NCBI GenBank assembly: GCA_002900995.3 | Contig: CM035305.1 | Span: forward strand, 1,426,001-1,490,000 | Direction: 5' to 3' | Source of the DNA: Ganoderma boninense | Lineage: Eukaryota; Basidiomycota; Agaricomycetes; Polyporales; Polyporaceae | DNA length: 64,000 bases | Shown: positions 27,501 to 37,782 of the stretch, piece after piece | How the letters are laid out: every line of letters begins with the position of its first letter | How positions within the stretch are numbered: the first letter of the stretch is position 1 | Program-made: the position numbers and the translations under genes | Notes under the pieces: model-generated | The model's input: the letters and a program-made list of their open reading frames with translations, nothing else | What the model was told of the DNA's origin: nothing | The model's database searches: none

Positions 27501-27988
27501 TCTTCCAATCCCCCTCGGACGAGGCCGTCGATGTCCAACCCTGGCTATGACCACGCCCACGCACACACCCATGCGCGTGCACATCATCACAGTGCGAGCA
27601 GTGCTCATGGGCACGGTAGTCCTTCGAAGAAGGGCTCTGAGCAGGAGTCGAAAATGACGGTGAGGGACCTTGCGATCCAACCGGTGCAGAGGGTGATGAG
27701 ATACGTCTTGCAGTATCGAGGTGAGTCTCGAGTTTGATCCCCCTCCTCCGTGTACGGAAGGATGATGGTGCTCACGCTCATCGTCCCGCAGACCTTGTAG
27801 ATCATACCCCGACATCGAGCCCATCGCGCGCGCTGGTCGAGCGCGCATACGAGAGCGCGCTCAGGATCGCGAAGAAGTGCGACCGCGCGCAGGCGCATGC
27901 GGCGTTCCTTCGCCAGTCGACGCACACTGCCGACACGCCCTCGAAAAGTAACAAGCCTGGGCCCCGACCGAAGGCCCGTACAACGTAA
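24558..27988 (+). CDS. RhoGEF (DH-domain) protein with long disordered regions
   Basis: Guanine-nucleotide exchange factor for Rho-type GTPases, judged from a Dbl-homology domain. The N-terminal about 400 residues are Ser/Pro/Thr-rich. A 130-base intron (25853-25982) joins them to the second large exon. The DH domain begins at TARDVLFRCRELVQTERNYQ and continues ALLRVSETLLAHVLDDPSVW and ALVAWAGVAGEFF. A Ser/His-rich insertion of about 250 residues follows, with HGHGHKHDH and HAHAHTHARAHHH, before the domain resumes at VRDLAIQPVQRVMRYVLQYR. The last intron (about 27721-27790) joins this in phase to DLVDHTPTSSPSRALVERAY and ends with RAQAHAAFL. The QRVMRY motif is the DH signature helix. No PH domain follows. 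The 5' end is uncertain: I use ATG 24558 with an intron near 24740-24800; ATG 24749 is the alternative. Confidence 0.8.
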
Positions 27989-28907
27989 AGCGTAACGACC
28001 GGCAAATCCTACTACTTATGACTTGATACGACCTTGCATATACCTTCACGCTCGCACACACGCACTACGCAATCACATATATATCCATCCCACATGCATT
28101 GCTCCACATTCCCCGTTCTCCATCCACTTATATATTGTCTATCCTGCATGTTCCATTAGCACATCCTCATTGATATTCTTTGCATTCTTTTTGCGCCCGC
28201 TGTTGCCCCCGCAGAATGCCCATTTCTTAAAGACCGAGAGTCCAGACCTCGTTTGTCTTGTCGTGCCCCATGCATGATTGTCTTGGTCTTTTCGGCATCC
28301 TTCATCTTCCATGTGTCCCTAAACCCGTCTCATCACCGCCATCATCTATCTTCCTCCGTGTCTCTCTTCCTCGTCAAGCTCCTCGTCTTCATCCATACGT
28401 TCGTCCTCCAGCTTTCGGTTCAGATCCTCACTTAATCATCGCTCTTGCCGGTGCTTCCCCTCACCTCACTCTTTCTCTGCATTTCTTTACAAAACCCTGC
28501 TGTTGTAAGTTGATTGTTAGATCGCGTTGGCGTGTACGTTATCTAGAATCCGTCGCTGTGTACGTTGTCGTTGTTGCTTTTGTACTTGTTCTTCAAGCAT
28601 GCCCTTATACGAGTTATTAGCATCCGTGAGCCGACACATATATGCAGTCCGTGATCGAATACAAACAAAGCGTGGAAAGCATTGCATCGAAAGCGAAGGC
28701 AATAAATATTACTATTACAAGGATAAGACATACATGCAAGAAGAACACGTCCAAGAGTCCCGCAGATTGATACTATACTATACATCCTGCAACATAGAAG
28801 TGGGGCATAGAAGGATGATGTACAACTTGGGTACAATTACAAGATAGGTTTTGTTGGAACCCGATGGGGTGGGTCGCATTATGACGAGAAGATGGAGCAA
28901 GTGGGTT
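27989..28907. other. Convergent 3' region RhoGEF/BTB
   Basis: 919 bases between the RhoGEF stop (+) and the BTB stop (-). The composition is pyrimidine-rich then AT-rich, with no conserved frame. It should contain both terminators. Confidence 0.45.
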
Positions 28908-30071
28908 TCACTGAAGGTTGAACACTGCGGGGAGGCTCCTCCAGAGCTCTCTTCGTTTCTTCTCCGCCATGACAATGATGTCAGAAGTGCACGCCGCGCA
29001 CGGCAGGTCGCTGAAGAGGGTGTCAAGGCGCATGCAGTCGTGCAGGATGTCGAGCGGGTCGTCCATCGAGTTCGGCGCGTTCTCCTGGAAATACTTCCAG
29101 CAATCGCTCCGGGCCTTCTGGCAGCCCTTCACGCCACGCTGGCAGCGCAGCCCGAACACGTCCGTCCCGATCGCGCGCGTGTGCGCGGCGAGCAGCTTCT
29201 GCCCGTGGACGAGGCGCATCAGGTCGCGCTTGTCGAGCAGCCGCCAGCGCGCGGTGCGCGCGCCGAAGCGCAGGTGCTTGCCCGGGTTCGCGCGGCACTC
29301 GTCCCAGTCCGCGTCCGTGCTGAGCAGCGCGAGCGTGTAGAACGCGGCGGGCAGCAGGCTCGGGATCCCGTAGTCGCTCGCGATGCGGATCGCGCTCGCG
29401 GGCTCCGGCAGCCGGTCGTCGAGGTACAGCCCGTCGACCTTGCCTGTGAGCTGGAGCGAGTGCTCGGAGCGCAGGATGACCGCCTCGGCGCGGCGGGCGT
29501 CCCATTGAGCGAGGGTCTGTGGCCAGTCGGCCTCGAGGGAGGAGATGAGGCGGTGGCGGAGCGCATCGCACTCGTACTTCATCGCGAGCTTGAGCGCGCC
29601 GAGGACGAGCACGGGGGTGTTGGGGTCGAACCGCTTGTATGCGGTCCCGCTGGAGAGGTGGACACCGACAAAGTATCGTGTGAGTAGTCTGGGGAGATGT
29701 TGCGAAAACGGCGAGGCGAAGACTCACAGCGGATCGTAAAACATGGTGAGGAAGCTCGTCAATTCCTCGGCGCTGTCGGGCATCTGCACATACACGACGC
29801 CGTCGTACGACTCCGCAATATGGGTCCTGGAGCCCTTCACGAGGAGTGGCGGAATCGAGAACAAATCTGCCAGGACCGGGGAGTGGCGGGAGAGGATAGA
29901 CTTGTGAACGCGGAAGTACTGGAGCTCGCCATCCTGCGTGTAGCCAGAGAGGACGACGTTCCCGTCGTCGTAGTAGAGGGTAGGATGTCGCTCGCGAGTG
30001 GTCGATGAGGGCGGACTGTACTCGGCGTCGGAGCTCGCAGTGGCGTCTCGTGGGTGCAATTCGTCTGTCAT
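28908..30071 (-). CDS. BTB/POZ-domain protein
   Basis: Two exons (29728-30071 and 28908-29649, intron 29650-29727) give 361 residues with no frame break. The N-terminal BTB domain reads NVVLSGYTQDGELQYFRVHK, SILSRHSPVLADLFSIP, YVQMPDSAEELTSFLTMFYD and continues GTAYKRFDPNTPVLVLGALK, then LAMKYECDALRHRLISSLEA. This matches the large Agaricomycete family of BTB-only proteins that mediate dimerisation; links to Cul3 ubiquitin ligases are known for BTB proteins in general but no second domain supports it here. The C-terminal half has Cys/Trp-containing segments such as DCWKYFQENAPNSMDDPLD that are conserved in the same family, of unknown role. The DNA is very GC-rich (third positions), which creates long false frames on both strands. 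Confidence 0.88.
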
Positions 30072-30554
30072 GGTCCGAGAAGGATTCTTGGGACGGTCCA
30101 GACGTCGTCACACGGGAGATGGTGGAATGGGCGAGGGGAGCTGTGACGAGGGGAGAATGAACTATGATTTCATGGGGGCGAGTAGAGACCGCGATGAGGT
30201 GGATCTCGGGCGTTATATCATATGTTGGAAACAAGTCAGGAGACAAGAAGTCGGACCTAACCACGGCGCACTTCTGATATTAAATTAGGGCGCGGTGGCA
30301 GGGTCACCGGATACCATCTCTCAGTCGACATCGTTCTAGCACCGAGTTGAGCAAGCTGCCATTGGTCTCGTAAATAGAATAGAAATGCTCAAGACACTCG
30401 AAATATGACATCGTGACAGGATGACAGTGGGCATTGCGGGACGTGGATACAAGTACACCGACCGGGATACATACTACATACGGGAAGACCAATCGCGACA
30501 TGGGTATTACTTGGTCGATTGAGCAGTGTCGAGCAACTCCCTTCGTTGAATCGT
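30072..30554. other. BTB promoter and ABZ2 3' region
   Basis: 483 bases between two minus-strand genes. TATATCAT on the minus strand at about 30212 may be a TATA-like element for the BTB gene. No coding signal. Confidence 0.4.
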
Positions 30555-31451
30555 TCACTGAATCCGCCCCAGACGACATCCCTCCACGCCGTTGAAAGTC
30601 AAGACGTACTCGCCATGGATGATATTATCCTTCTTCAGCTCGCCCTCAACTCCTTCCACAATCCGTCCTTGCTCCAGCAACCAGCGACGTACGACACCTG
30701 GGAGGCACCCGGTTGAGGTAGCCGGGGTGACCCACCTGGGAGGGGAACGGCGTACGAATGCGATGTTGCGGATTGATGTCTCAGTGATGTCGCCATTCTC
30801 GTTGAATAAAACGACCTCGTCAAGAGAAGGTGAGGGGGGAGGGGGTATGGCAAAGCGGCCACGGGCGGCATTGTAGTCGTCGCGATGAGTGGTCTTCGTT
30901 CGTGTGAACACGCTCGAAGACGTGGGGACGGTGTCGAGGTGGATGGCCAGAAGGTCTAGGCCGAAAGATGGCGGATCCGGAGAAGAAGCAGATGGCAACC
31001 ACAATGAAGGCGTCATTGGGTCTGGAATGGGGAATGGGGGTGCAGGAGACGCAGTCACGGAAATCGCACCAGTGGTCGACAAGAGGATACGGATCTGCTT
31101 GCAGTGAGCATTCGAGACACAGTTAGTGAAAAAGATAGCTACCCTATAGTGTTCACGGGGAACAGAACCTTCGGCCCCTGCTCTTGCATCCTTCAAAGCG
31201 GCTTCGCAAAGAGCTTCAAGCGCTGATAGAGAGAAACCTTGCGGGACGGCCCAATTGTGGAGCTCTGCCGCATCGCGAATTCTGTCGCAATGATAGGAAA
31301 GCAGCAGATATGGAGAAGGCAAGCTGGCGTTAACTCGGGTGTTCCAAGGGAGTCGTAGTAATTGGGGGTCGCGTCTGGTAGTGGAGAGAAGGTCGAACTG
31401 GCTTGTGGACATGGTGGACATGGGGGAGCCAGTGCAAACTGGCGCCGACAT
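30555..31451 (-). CDS. ABZ2: Aminodeoxychorismate lyase (class IV aminotransferase fold)
   Basis: PLP enzyme that splits 4-amino-4-deoxychorismate into p-aminobenzoate and pyruvate in folate synthesis. The N-terminal part has FDLLSTTRRDPQLLRLPWN and YLLLSYHCDRIRDAAELHNW. The cofactor-site half has DEVVLFNENGDITETSIRNI, AFVRRSPPRWVTPATSTGCL, PGVVRRWLLEQGRIVEG and FNGVEGCRLGRIQ. Order and spacing match fungal Abz2. The frame is open throughout, but bases 31095-31142 form a probable 48-base intron (GTAGCT, branch CTAAC, CAG) that is a multiple of three. Removing it joins HYR to IRILLSTTGAISVTASP, as expected for the family, and leaves 282 residues. The start is the first ATG at 31451; a second in-frame ATG follows shortly after. 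Confidence 0.85.
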   Translation of the reverse strand: MSAPVCTGSPMSTMSTSQFDLLSTTRRDPQLLRLPWNTRVNASLPSPYLLLSYHCDRIRDAAELHNWAVPQGFSLSALEALCEAALKDARAGAEGSVPREHYRVAIFFTNCVSNAHCKQIRILLSTTGAISVTASPAPPFPIPDPMTPSLWLPSASSPDPPSFGLDLLAIHLDTVPTSSSVFTRTKTTHRDDYNAARGRFAIPPPPSPSLDEVVLFNENGDITETSIRNIAFVRRSPPRWVTPATSTGCLPGVVRRWLLEQGRIVEGVEGELKKDNIIHGEYVLTFNGVEGCRLGRIQ

Positions 31452-31881
31452 CCACTGGATAGATATATGGTACTAGTGCTTAATAGGATGGGATGTTTTC
31501 TTCCCTGGTTTCGAATTCAATTCACTCTAGCAGCCATGCGTGCGACATTGTGCGACATCGTGAAGGGGGCCAAGGATATGGCTATTCATACAAACCCCCC
31601 TGCAATACAACGAGGTGAGAATGTCGTCCTGGAAGCGTGATGGAGATAAAAGCTTACACGCACACTCAGCGGGACCGGAGGAAACCTAGTAAAGTGGCTA
31701 GAGAGGACGCAGAGGTTGAGAGTGAGAGGAGGACGACGACTGCGATGGTCCGGACCAGGGCGATGACGCGTGTGACTGGCGCGCGTCACGACCCACATAC
31801 AGCGGGCGCCTGTGCGGCTATATAGTGCTAGGGCACAGGCGCGGTCTCCTCTCCGCTCCCCCCCTTCAACAGTCCACAGCC
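31452..31881. other. Divergent promoter region ABZ2/NBR1-like
   Basis: 430 bases between divergent 5' ends. It holds the TATA box of the NBR1-like gene listed separately. No coding signal. Confidence 0.5.
31818..31825 (+). promoter_or_regulatory. TATA box of the NBR1-like gene
   Basis: CTATATAG about 57 bases upstream of the ATG at 31882, followed by a CT-rich leader. Confidence 0.55.
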
Positions 31882-34800
31882 ATGGCAGCCTTCACTGTCA
31901 AGGCTACCTATCGCAGCGAGACCCGCAAATTCTCCTTCTCCGACCCCTTCTTTCCTTCCTACGACGAATTGTACAGCCAGGTCAGCACTTGCACGTCTCC
32001 TCGCGTCCGCATGTATGACTTACCGCAGCCCTGTAGTTGTATCGGGTTTTCCCCATATCCCACTCCTTCTATTTATCAAAGCTTCTATTCTCCCCGAATT
32101 CTTCATCGTCTGCTCGTCTCTTAATTGGCAAGGAGGTCCACTCCGCCGAAGAGTACAACCACCATGTCGCCCCTTATCAGGGGCGCTCCTGGCCCGGCGC
32201 CCTCCTCCGTTTCTCTGTTTTCGACGAGACTCCCCACAAATCTACCAACGTACCACAGAGCGACGGCCAAGCGGAAGTTACTGTGAGCTCTCCTAGCTCC
32301 CACTCCCATGCCTCCGCCTCCACCGCGGCAACAAGCGCTTCATCAGCCACCGTCGTCGGCCTTGCTGCGGACGCGCGTCCCCACCTCCGAGGCGACCGTC
32401 GTTTGCTGCTCAGCCGTATCAGGGAGAGCACGTCCAACCGTTCTTCATTCCATACCATGCCACCTACCCCTCCTGCTTCGTCTCGGCCTACCTCTATGGC
32501 CGAGTCGTCGTCCCGGCCTATCTCATTGTTCTCAGAGCCAGAGGGATGGCGACCACTACCTCCTCGCCCACCTTCCAGGGGTGAGTCAACAGCGAGTAAT
32601 GCCAGTGTCCGCACGGCTCGACCCTCGCTCTTTGACCTTTTGGCGAGCACCTCACCGCCGACGACGGTGCCCCGCGCAGCGAACACTCGACCTGTTGCTT
32701 CGTCAGGAGTCGTCGATCTCTCTTGTGACCGGGAGACAAGTTCGCGTCGCGAATCGCTCTGGAAGAATGTCAGGCATATCTCCGAAGCCGTTGTCCCCGA
32801 CCACAAGTCGCCGTCGCCTAAGTTGCCGTCTATCGACGATCTGTCGCTTCCCGTGCGGCCGTCCTCCTTTGTTGCGCCGCCTCCGCCGGTCCTGTTTTCC
32901 CAGCCGAGCGTGAAGAATCTGCGCGCATACCCTCGCCCCCTCCAGCTCGATGGTGACGTGGTCATGCATTCGGAACCGTTCTCGCGCAGTTATGTCACAC
33001 CGCCGTCAGTACCTGGCCCATCTGAGACTACGCAACGCTCGGCGCAGCGAGCACAGCCCCCGCAGTCCAACCCTCGTGAACGCATTAAAGAGCTCAAGCG
33101 GAGCGGACGCTTGTTCCGGATGCTCATGGAAGAGACGGATCCCCACGTCGAGAAGAAGGCTCAACCTTGCTGCTCAGTCTCGGAGGCCAAGGTAGAAATC
33201 AAGGCTCTTATGGAGAAGTTCAAGAGCGATTACGAGAGGACGCTGACAAAGGCCTTTGGCGAGGATTGGGACAAGAGCTCACCCAAGGACGAAGATGCAC
33301 CACTTCCTCGTCTCCCGTCACCACCGACTCATCCTCCTGTCTTGCTAGACTTTGATCATCTGCCTCCCAAGACTGGGCGTCCTGCTGCATACCGTCCACC
33401 GCTGCCTCCGCCGCCGCCACTTCCGATTTTCCCCACAAGGAGCATGCCCGTAGTCCCTCCACCCCCGCCCCCTCCTTGCATGATTCCACCCCCTCCATCG
33501 CTGATGGTCCCGCCCCCACCGCTTTGCATCGTACCACCGCCTCCGCCCCCGCCACTCGTGCGTGGAACTTCAACATTTGGCAGACAGTCTAGCGCGCAGG
33601 ATGAACGGTCTGCCCCATCCCAGTCGTCCTCCGTGAGTACCCCGCCGTTGCCGCCTTCCCCTCCCAGTTGGATCCCCGCCGTCGCATTCAACCCCGTGCA
33701 GGTGGCTGGTCAACACAAAGACGCGAGTGCCGATGGCGAGCGGCTAGAGAACGAAGAAACGGTACACAAGAACGTTCGCTGCGACTTCTGCGGGAAGCAA
33801 GACATCAAGGGCACGAGGTACAAGTGTCTGCAATGCCCAGGTGTGTATGGTAGCAAGACAATCCCCAACGAATGGTTGTTAATGGGTGGACTGAACTTTA
33901 GACTTCGACTTGTGTAATGCCTGCATGGCATCCCCCAAGGCTTGGGAGGCTCACACAGTCTCGCATGCGTTCTTCCCCATCCACATACGAAGGAAGAGTT
34001 CCCGCACTTCTGCCTCGTCAAGGACAGCCGCCGGCGCCGTCAGCTGAACCACAGCAACATCACATGTGACGGCTGCCAGCAGAAGAACATTGTTGGTGTG
34101 CGGCACAAGTGCCTGCAATGCGAAGGTAAAGCCTCAGTAGACATCTTTTGTGGCTCCCGCTCACCTTCCTTCTAGACTTTGATCTATGCGACATGTGTGT
34201 GAGCAGCGCAAATACACGCCAGGAGCACGATGTTTCCCACGTTTTCTTCCCTATCGAGACGCCTGGGGAAAAGGAGGCGTACTACAGAGCCCGCGAGGAA
34301 GCGAAGAAGCCAGCAGTCGTGCCCCCTGCTCCCCTGAACCACGTTGGCATCCGATGTGACGGGTGTGACCAGTATCCTCTTGTCGGTGTGCGGCACAGGT
34401 GCTTGGATTGCGACGGTTCGTCCCGTATGTCCCGTTCTTAGAAGTGGTATTGACTGGCTTGTAGACTTCGACTTCTGCACGTCGTGCATGTCTGACCCTG
34501 TCAAACGCGAGAGTCACGACATCTCGCACGGATTTTTCCCCTTGAATGGAACCAGGGAGTATTCGGAGTTCCTTGGGACCCGCGAGAATTACCGGCGGAG
34601 CAGGGCCGAGTCTCTCATCAACGAGAGCGATTCCACTCAGCCTCTGATACACGCACCTCCCGTCCATAGGAACGTGATCTGCGACGTGTGCAGCGTGGAG
34701 ATCATTGGTGTGCGCCACAAGTGCCTCGACTGCCCCGACTACGACCTGTGCGAGGAGTGCATCTCAACACCCCCTCTCCGCGGAATGCACCCGTCTCATC

Positions 34801-37519
34801 ACCAGTTCTTCGGCATCAAGGAGCCTGGGGAGGTCATTGTGCACACGGTCTTCAGTGGCGATGGCGAGCGGGAACCCACTCGTTCGGCGCCTGCTGTTTC
34901 TCCGCGTGTCAACCTTCCTAGGGTCCACTCAGGTGATGCGGAGCCGGTGGTGCACAACGCAGTGTGTAACATGTGCGACTCGAGGATCCGCGGAGACCGT
35001 TTCGTAAGCATCATCTGTTGAGCGTTGGGACGAGATTCTGATAATGACGCAGAAATGTTTGAACTGCCCTGACTACGACGTCTGCCAACGTTGCTATAAG
35101 TAAGTCTATGTCTGTATCTTGGGGAGGCTTCTGGCTAACCTTGGTGCAGGATCACAGCTGAGCAGCACCCTGACCATGGTTTTGTGAAGGTCAGCGAGCC
35201 AGCTGTCATTATGGTAAGTTATTCGTCCAACGATGTTTGAATCTCTCTCACACATGTATTAGATCCGCGACACTGCGAACGACCCGGTTCACTACGCCAT
35301 CTGCGACGTGTGCAAGAAACACATTAAGGGTGTACGTTACAAGGTTAGGATTTCTCATCTGACTTCGTATTTCGAGCTGACGGTGTCCGCAGTGCGTGCA
35401 CGAGTCCTGCATCGACTTCGACCTCTGCGAACACTGTGAGGCTTGCCCGATCCCCGTCCACCCTATTCATCATCCCCTCCTCAAGTTGAAGACTCCGTCG
35501 GCAGTAATACCCCCGGTTTTGCGTGCTCGAAACGGTCCGCCCATGCCCATGAACCCCAGCTCACCCGTGCGCTCGCCGAACCCTTTTGGCATCGAGTACG
35601 CGGAGACCCCGATGCGGCCCCCGTCATGCGCAGAGGTCCGTGAGGACCACCACACCTCTCACGTTTACGAGCCCGCTCACATCCACTCACCAATCCTCGT
35701 TCCTGAGTGCCCATTCGTGAATGCACCTGCGCAGCCTCCTGCTCTCCCGCTCCCCGAGTTTACTCCTGATCTGGAGGTCCCTGCTCTTCCTCCTGTTAGC
35801 CCACCTCGCCTGACCCCATCTCCGCGCCCTTACCCTCAAAGCCTCAATCCGTTCAGTTGTTTCGAGCATCCTAGCCCAGAGCCCGTCGTCTTCACGTGCT
35901 TCAACGAATCTGTGGACTGTCTGCGCCTCCCCTCGCCGCGATCTCCGCCGCCTCCGCTTTCGCCTCGTCCGCTGTCGCCCATTAGCGATGTCGAGTTCGC
36001 TCCGGCTAGGTCACCTTCGCCCCCTAGGTTGGTCCCTGTTCGTAGCTGGGAGGACATATTTGGTCGTATCACGCCTATCACCGAGGCGACGCCGATGGTG
36101 CCACAGTCGATGCAACTCATGGACTTCGACGATTGCATCGAATTTGTCTCCCCAGAGGAACCTGCAAATCAGGAGCGCGAACAATTCTCTCCCCCTGTTT
36201 CCACCATCCTCCGAGACGAGCAGACTGAAGTCGAGGGTACAGTCGGTGGCATCTCGACTCCCTCGGACATACCGGTTTCCTCATCTGGTTCCGCGAAGTC
36301 GGTTCCCAAACTCGCTCCTGTCAACAGCGAGTGGACCGAACTCTGGCCTGAGCTGACGTCGATGTTCAAGCACCTCCTCCCACCCTCTCAAGCTGAGTCC
36401 TCCTCGCCTGCTAACCCGTCTTCTGGTGTTCCAGTTATGCCCGGTGCTATCTTCACAGAGGAGCCTAGGAAGTACGAGGGACCGGCTGCTTCTGTCGTGC
36501 CCACCCCTGGACCAATTGAGGAGTCCCCTTTGGTCGGCGAGCCGCTCTTGTGTAGGCCTCTTATACCGGAGTGGCCGGAGAAGCGATTCACCGTCGGTCG
36601 CAGCCTCAGCGATTTGATCACTTCGATGTCCCCCGTCCGTTCTACGCGCGTGTCGTCCCCGGAATCTCCTGTTATCCCTCCTCAAGTTGTCTTACCCCCT
36701 GCTCCCGCGCCGGAGCTTCTGTCATCCCCCACGGTTCCTTCGCCTTCGCTCTCTCCCGTGACGTCCCTCATCACGCCGTTCTGGCAGTCTTTCAGTCGTC
36801 CCGCCCAGCCTCTGCTTGCCGCTTTCGTCTCGGACAACAATATTCCTGTCGGACAAATTTTCCCTCCCGGCGCCGAGTTCGTGAAGTCTTGGCGGATGCG
36901 TAATGATGGTACTGTAGACTGGCCTGAAACCACTGAGCTCGTCTTCGTGGCTGGAGACCGCATGGCACCCTACAACGGTGCGCTCCCGAGGGTCAAGGTT
37001 GGCTCCGTCAAGGTTGGCGATGAGGTCGAGTTGGTTTCTGGCGAGATGAAAGCTCCTGAGGTCTCCGGCAAGTACGTGAGTTCGTGGCGCCTGAGCGATG
37101 GGAAGGGCAATTTGTTCGGGCATAGCGTTTGGGTCGAGTAAGTCCCGAGTCCCTTCTACGTATTGTTCATCTACTCATCTGCATGCTTTAGTATCACCGT
37201 CGCTGAGATCAATGATCCTTCGTCGGATGAATCCCTTGCGGCGTCGTCGATCATCATGCCGCAATCGGTCACCCAGTCTGCGTCGGGCGGTTCCGTTATT
37301 GACCGCCGGTTCTCTGGTTCGTCCATGACTGTTCTCTCTGCTCCTCCCTCCGAAATCGGCTCTGCCATCTCTCTGCTAGACGTTCCCTCTTCCAGCTCGT
37401 CGGATGATGACGATGCTGTGTACGAGGACAGCCGCTCGCAGGTCATTGTGACCCCCGTGAGCGATGCGCAGGACGTCGAGTATGTGATGCTGTTCGACAG
37501 CTCGTCTGAAGATGATTGA
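31882..37519 (+). CDS. NBR1-like selective autophagy receptor with six ZZ zinc fingers
   Basis: Ten exons. An N-terminal PB1-like segment (AAFTVKATYRSETRKFSFSD, spliced to LYRVFPISHSF) is followed by a Ser/Pro-rich region with polyproline runs near 33400-33560. Six ZZ-type zinc fingers then follow, starting at VRCDFCGKQDIKGTRYKCLQ, ITCDGCQQKNIVGVRHKCLQ, IRCDGCDQYPLVGVRHRCLD, VICDVCSVEIIGVRHKCLDC, AVCNMCDSRIRGDRFKCLNC and AICDVCKKHIKGVRYKCVHE; finger 6 ends DFDLCEHC. After a long disordered stretch comes the FW (NBR1-type Ig-like) domain: FVSDNNIPVGQIFPPGAEFV, KSWRMRNDGTVDWPETTELV and GKYVSSWRLSDGKGNLFGHS. The C-terminus EYVMLFDSSSEDD resembles the LIR of human NBR1. Architecture indicates a cargo receptor that binds Atg8. 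Exons sum to 5171 bases, one short of 1724 codons, and the frame breaks at the CCCC run 33975-33978 in finger 1, so one C is probably missing. Confidence 0.9.
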
Positions 37520-37565
37520 GCGCGAACGTTCTATTGTTTCTTGACCTCGTGGCCCTCAAATAATC

Positions 37566-37571
37566 AATAAA
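37566..37571 (+). terminator. Polyadenylation signal of the NBR1-like gene
   Basis: AATAAA 47 bases after the stop codon. Confidence 0.55.
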
Positions 37572-37782
37572 GTTATACAATGGTCTCGGTTACGGTTGCA
37601 TTGTGATGTATGATAGATATTTTGTGGATTGAATGTCGGGAGCGTCGTCGTTTTTCTGCCCATGTACCATAGTTGAGGACGTGATATCGTGATATAAAGA
37701 CAACACATGTATGTCTGGTTAATATATATGCGATCCGGTTGGACTTAGATTTGATATACTGTCCAGCTTTCAACGGTGCTGC

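Noticed and set aside
29023..30264. 413-codon minus-strand frame across the BTB gene
   Set aside because: Same strand but shifted frame of the BTB exon 2; Arg/Ala/Pro-rich, while the BTB frame carries the conserved protein and a proper intron.
32177..32965. 262-codon minus-strand frame opposite the NBR1-like gene
   Set aside because: Gly/Arg-rich antisense of a Ser/Pro-rich coding region.
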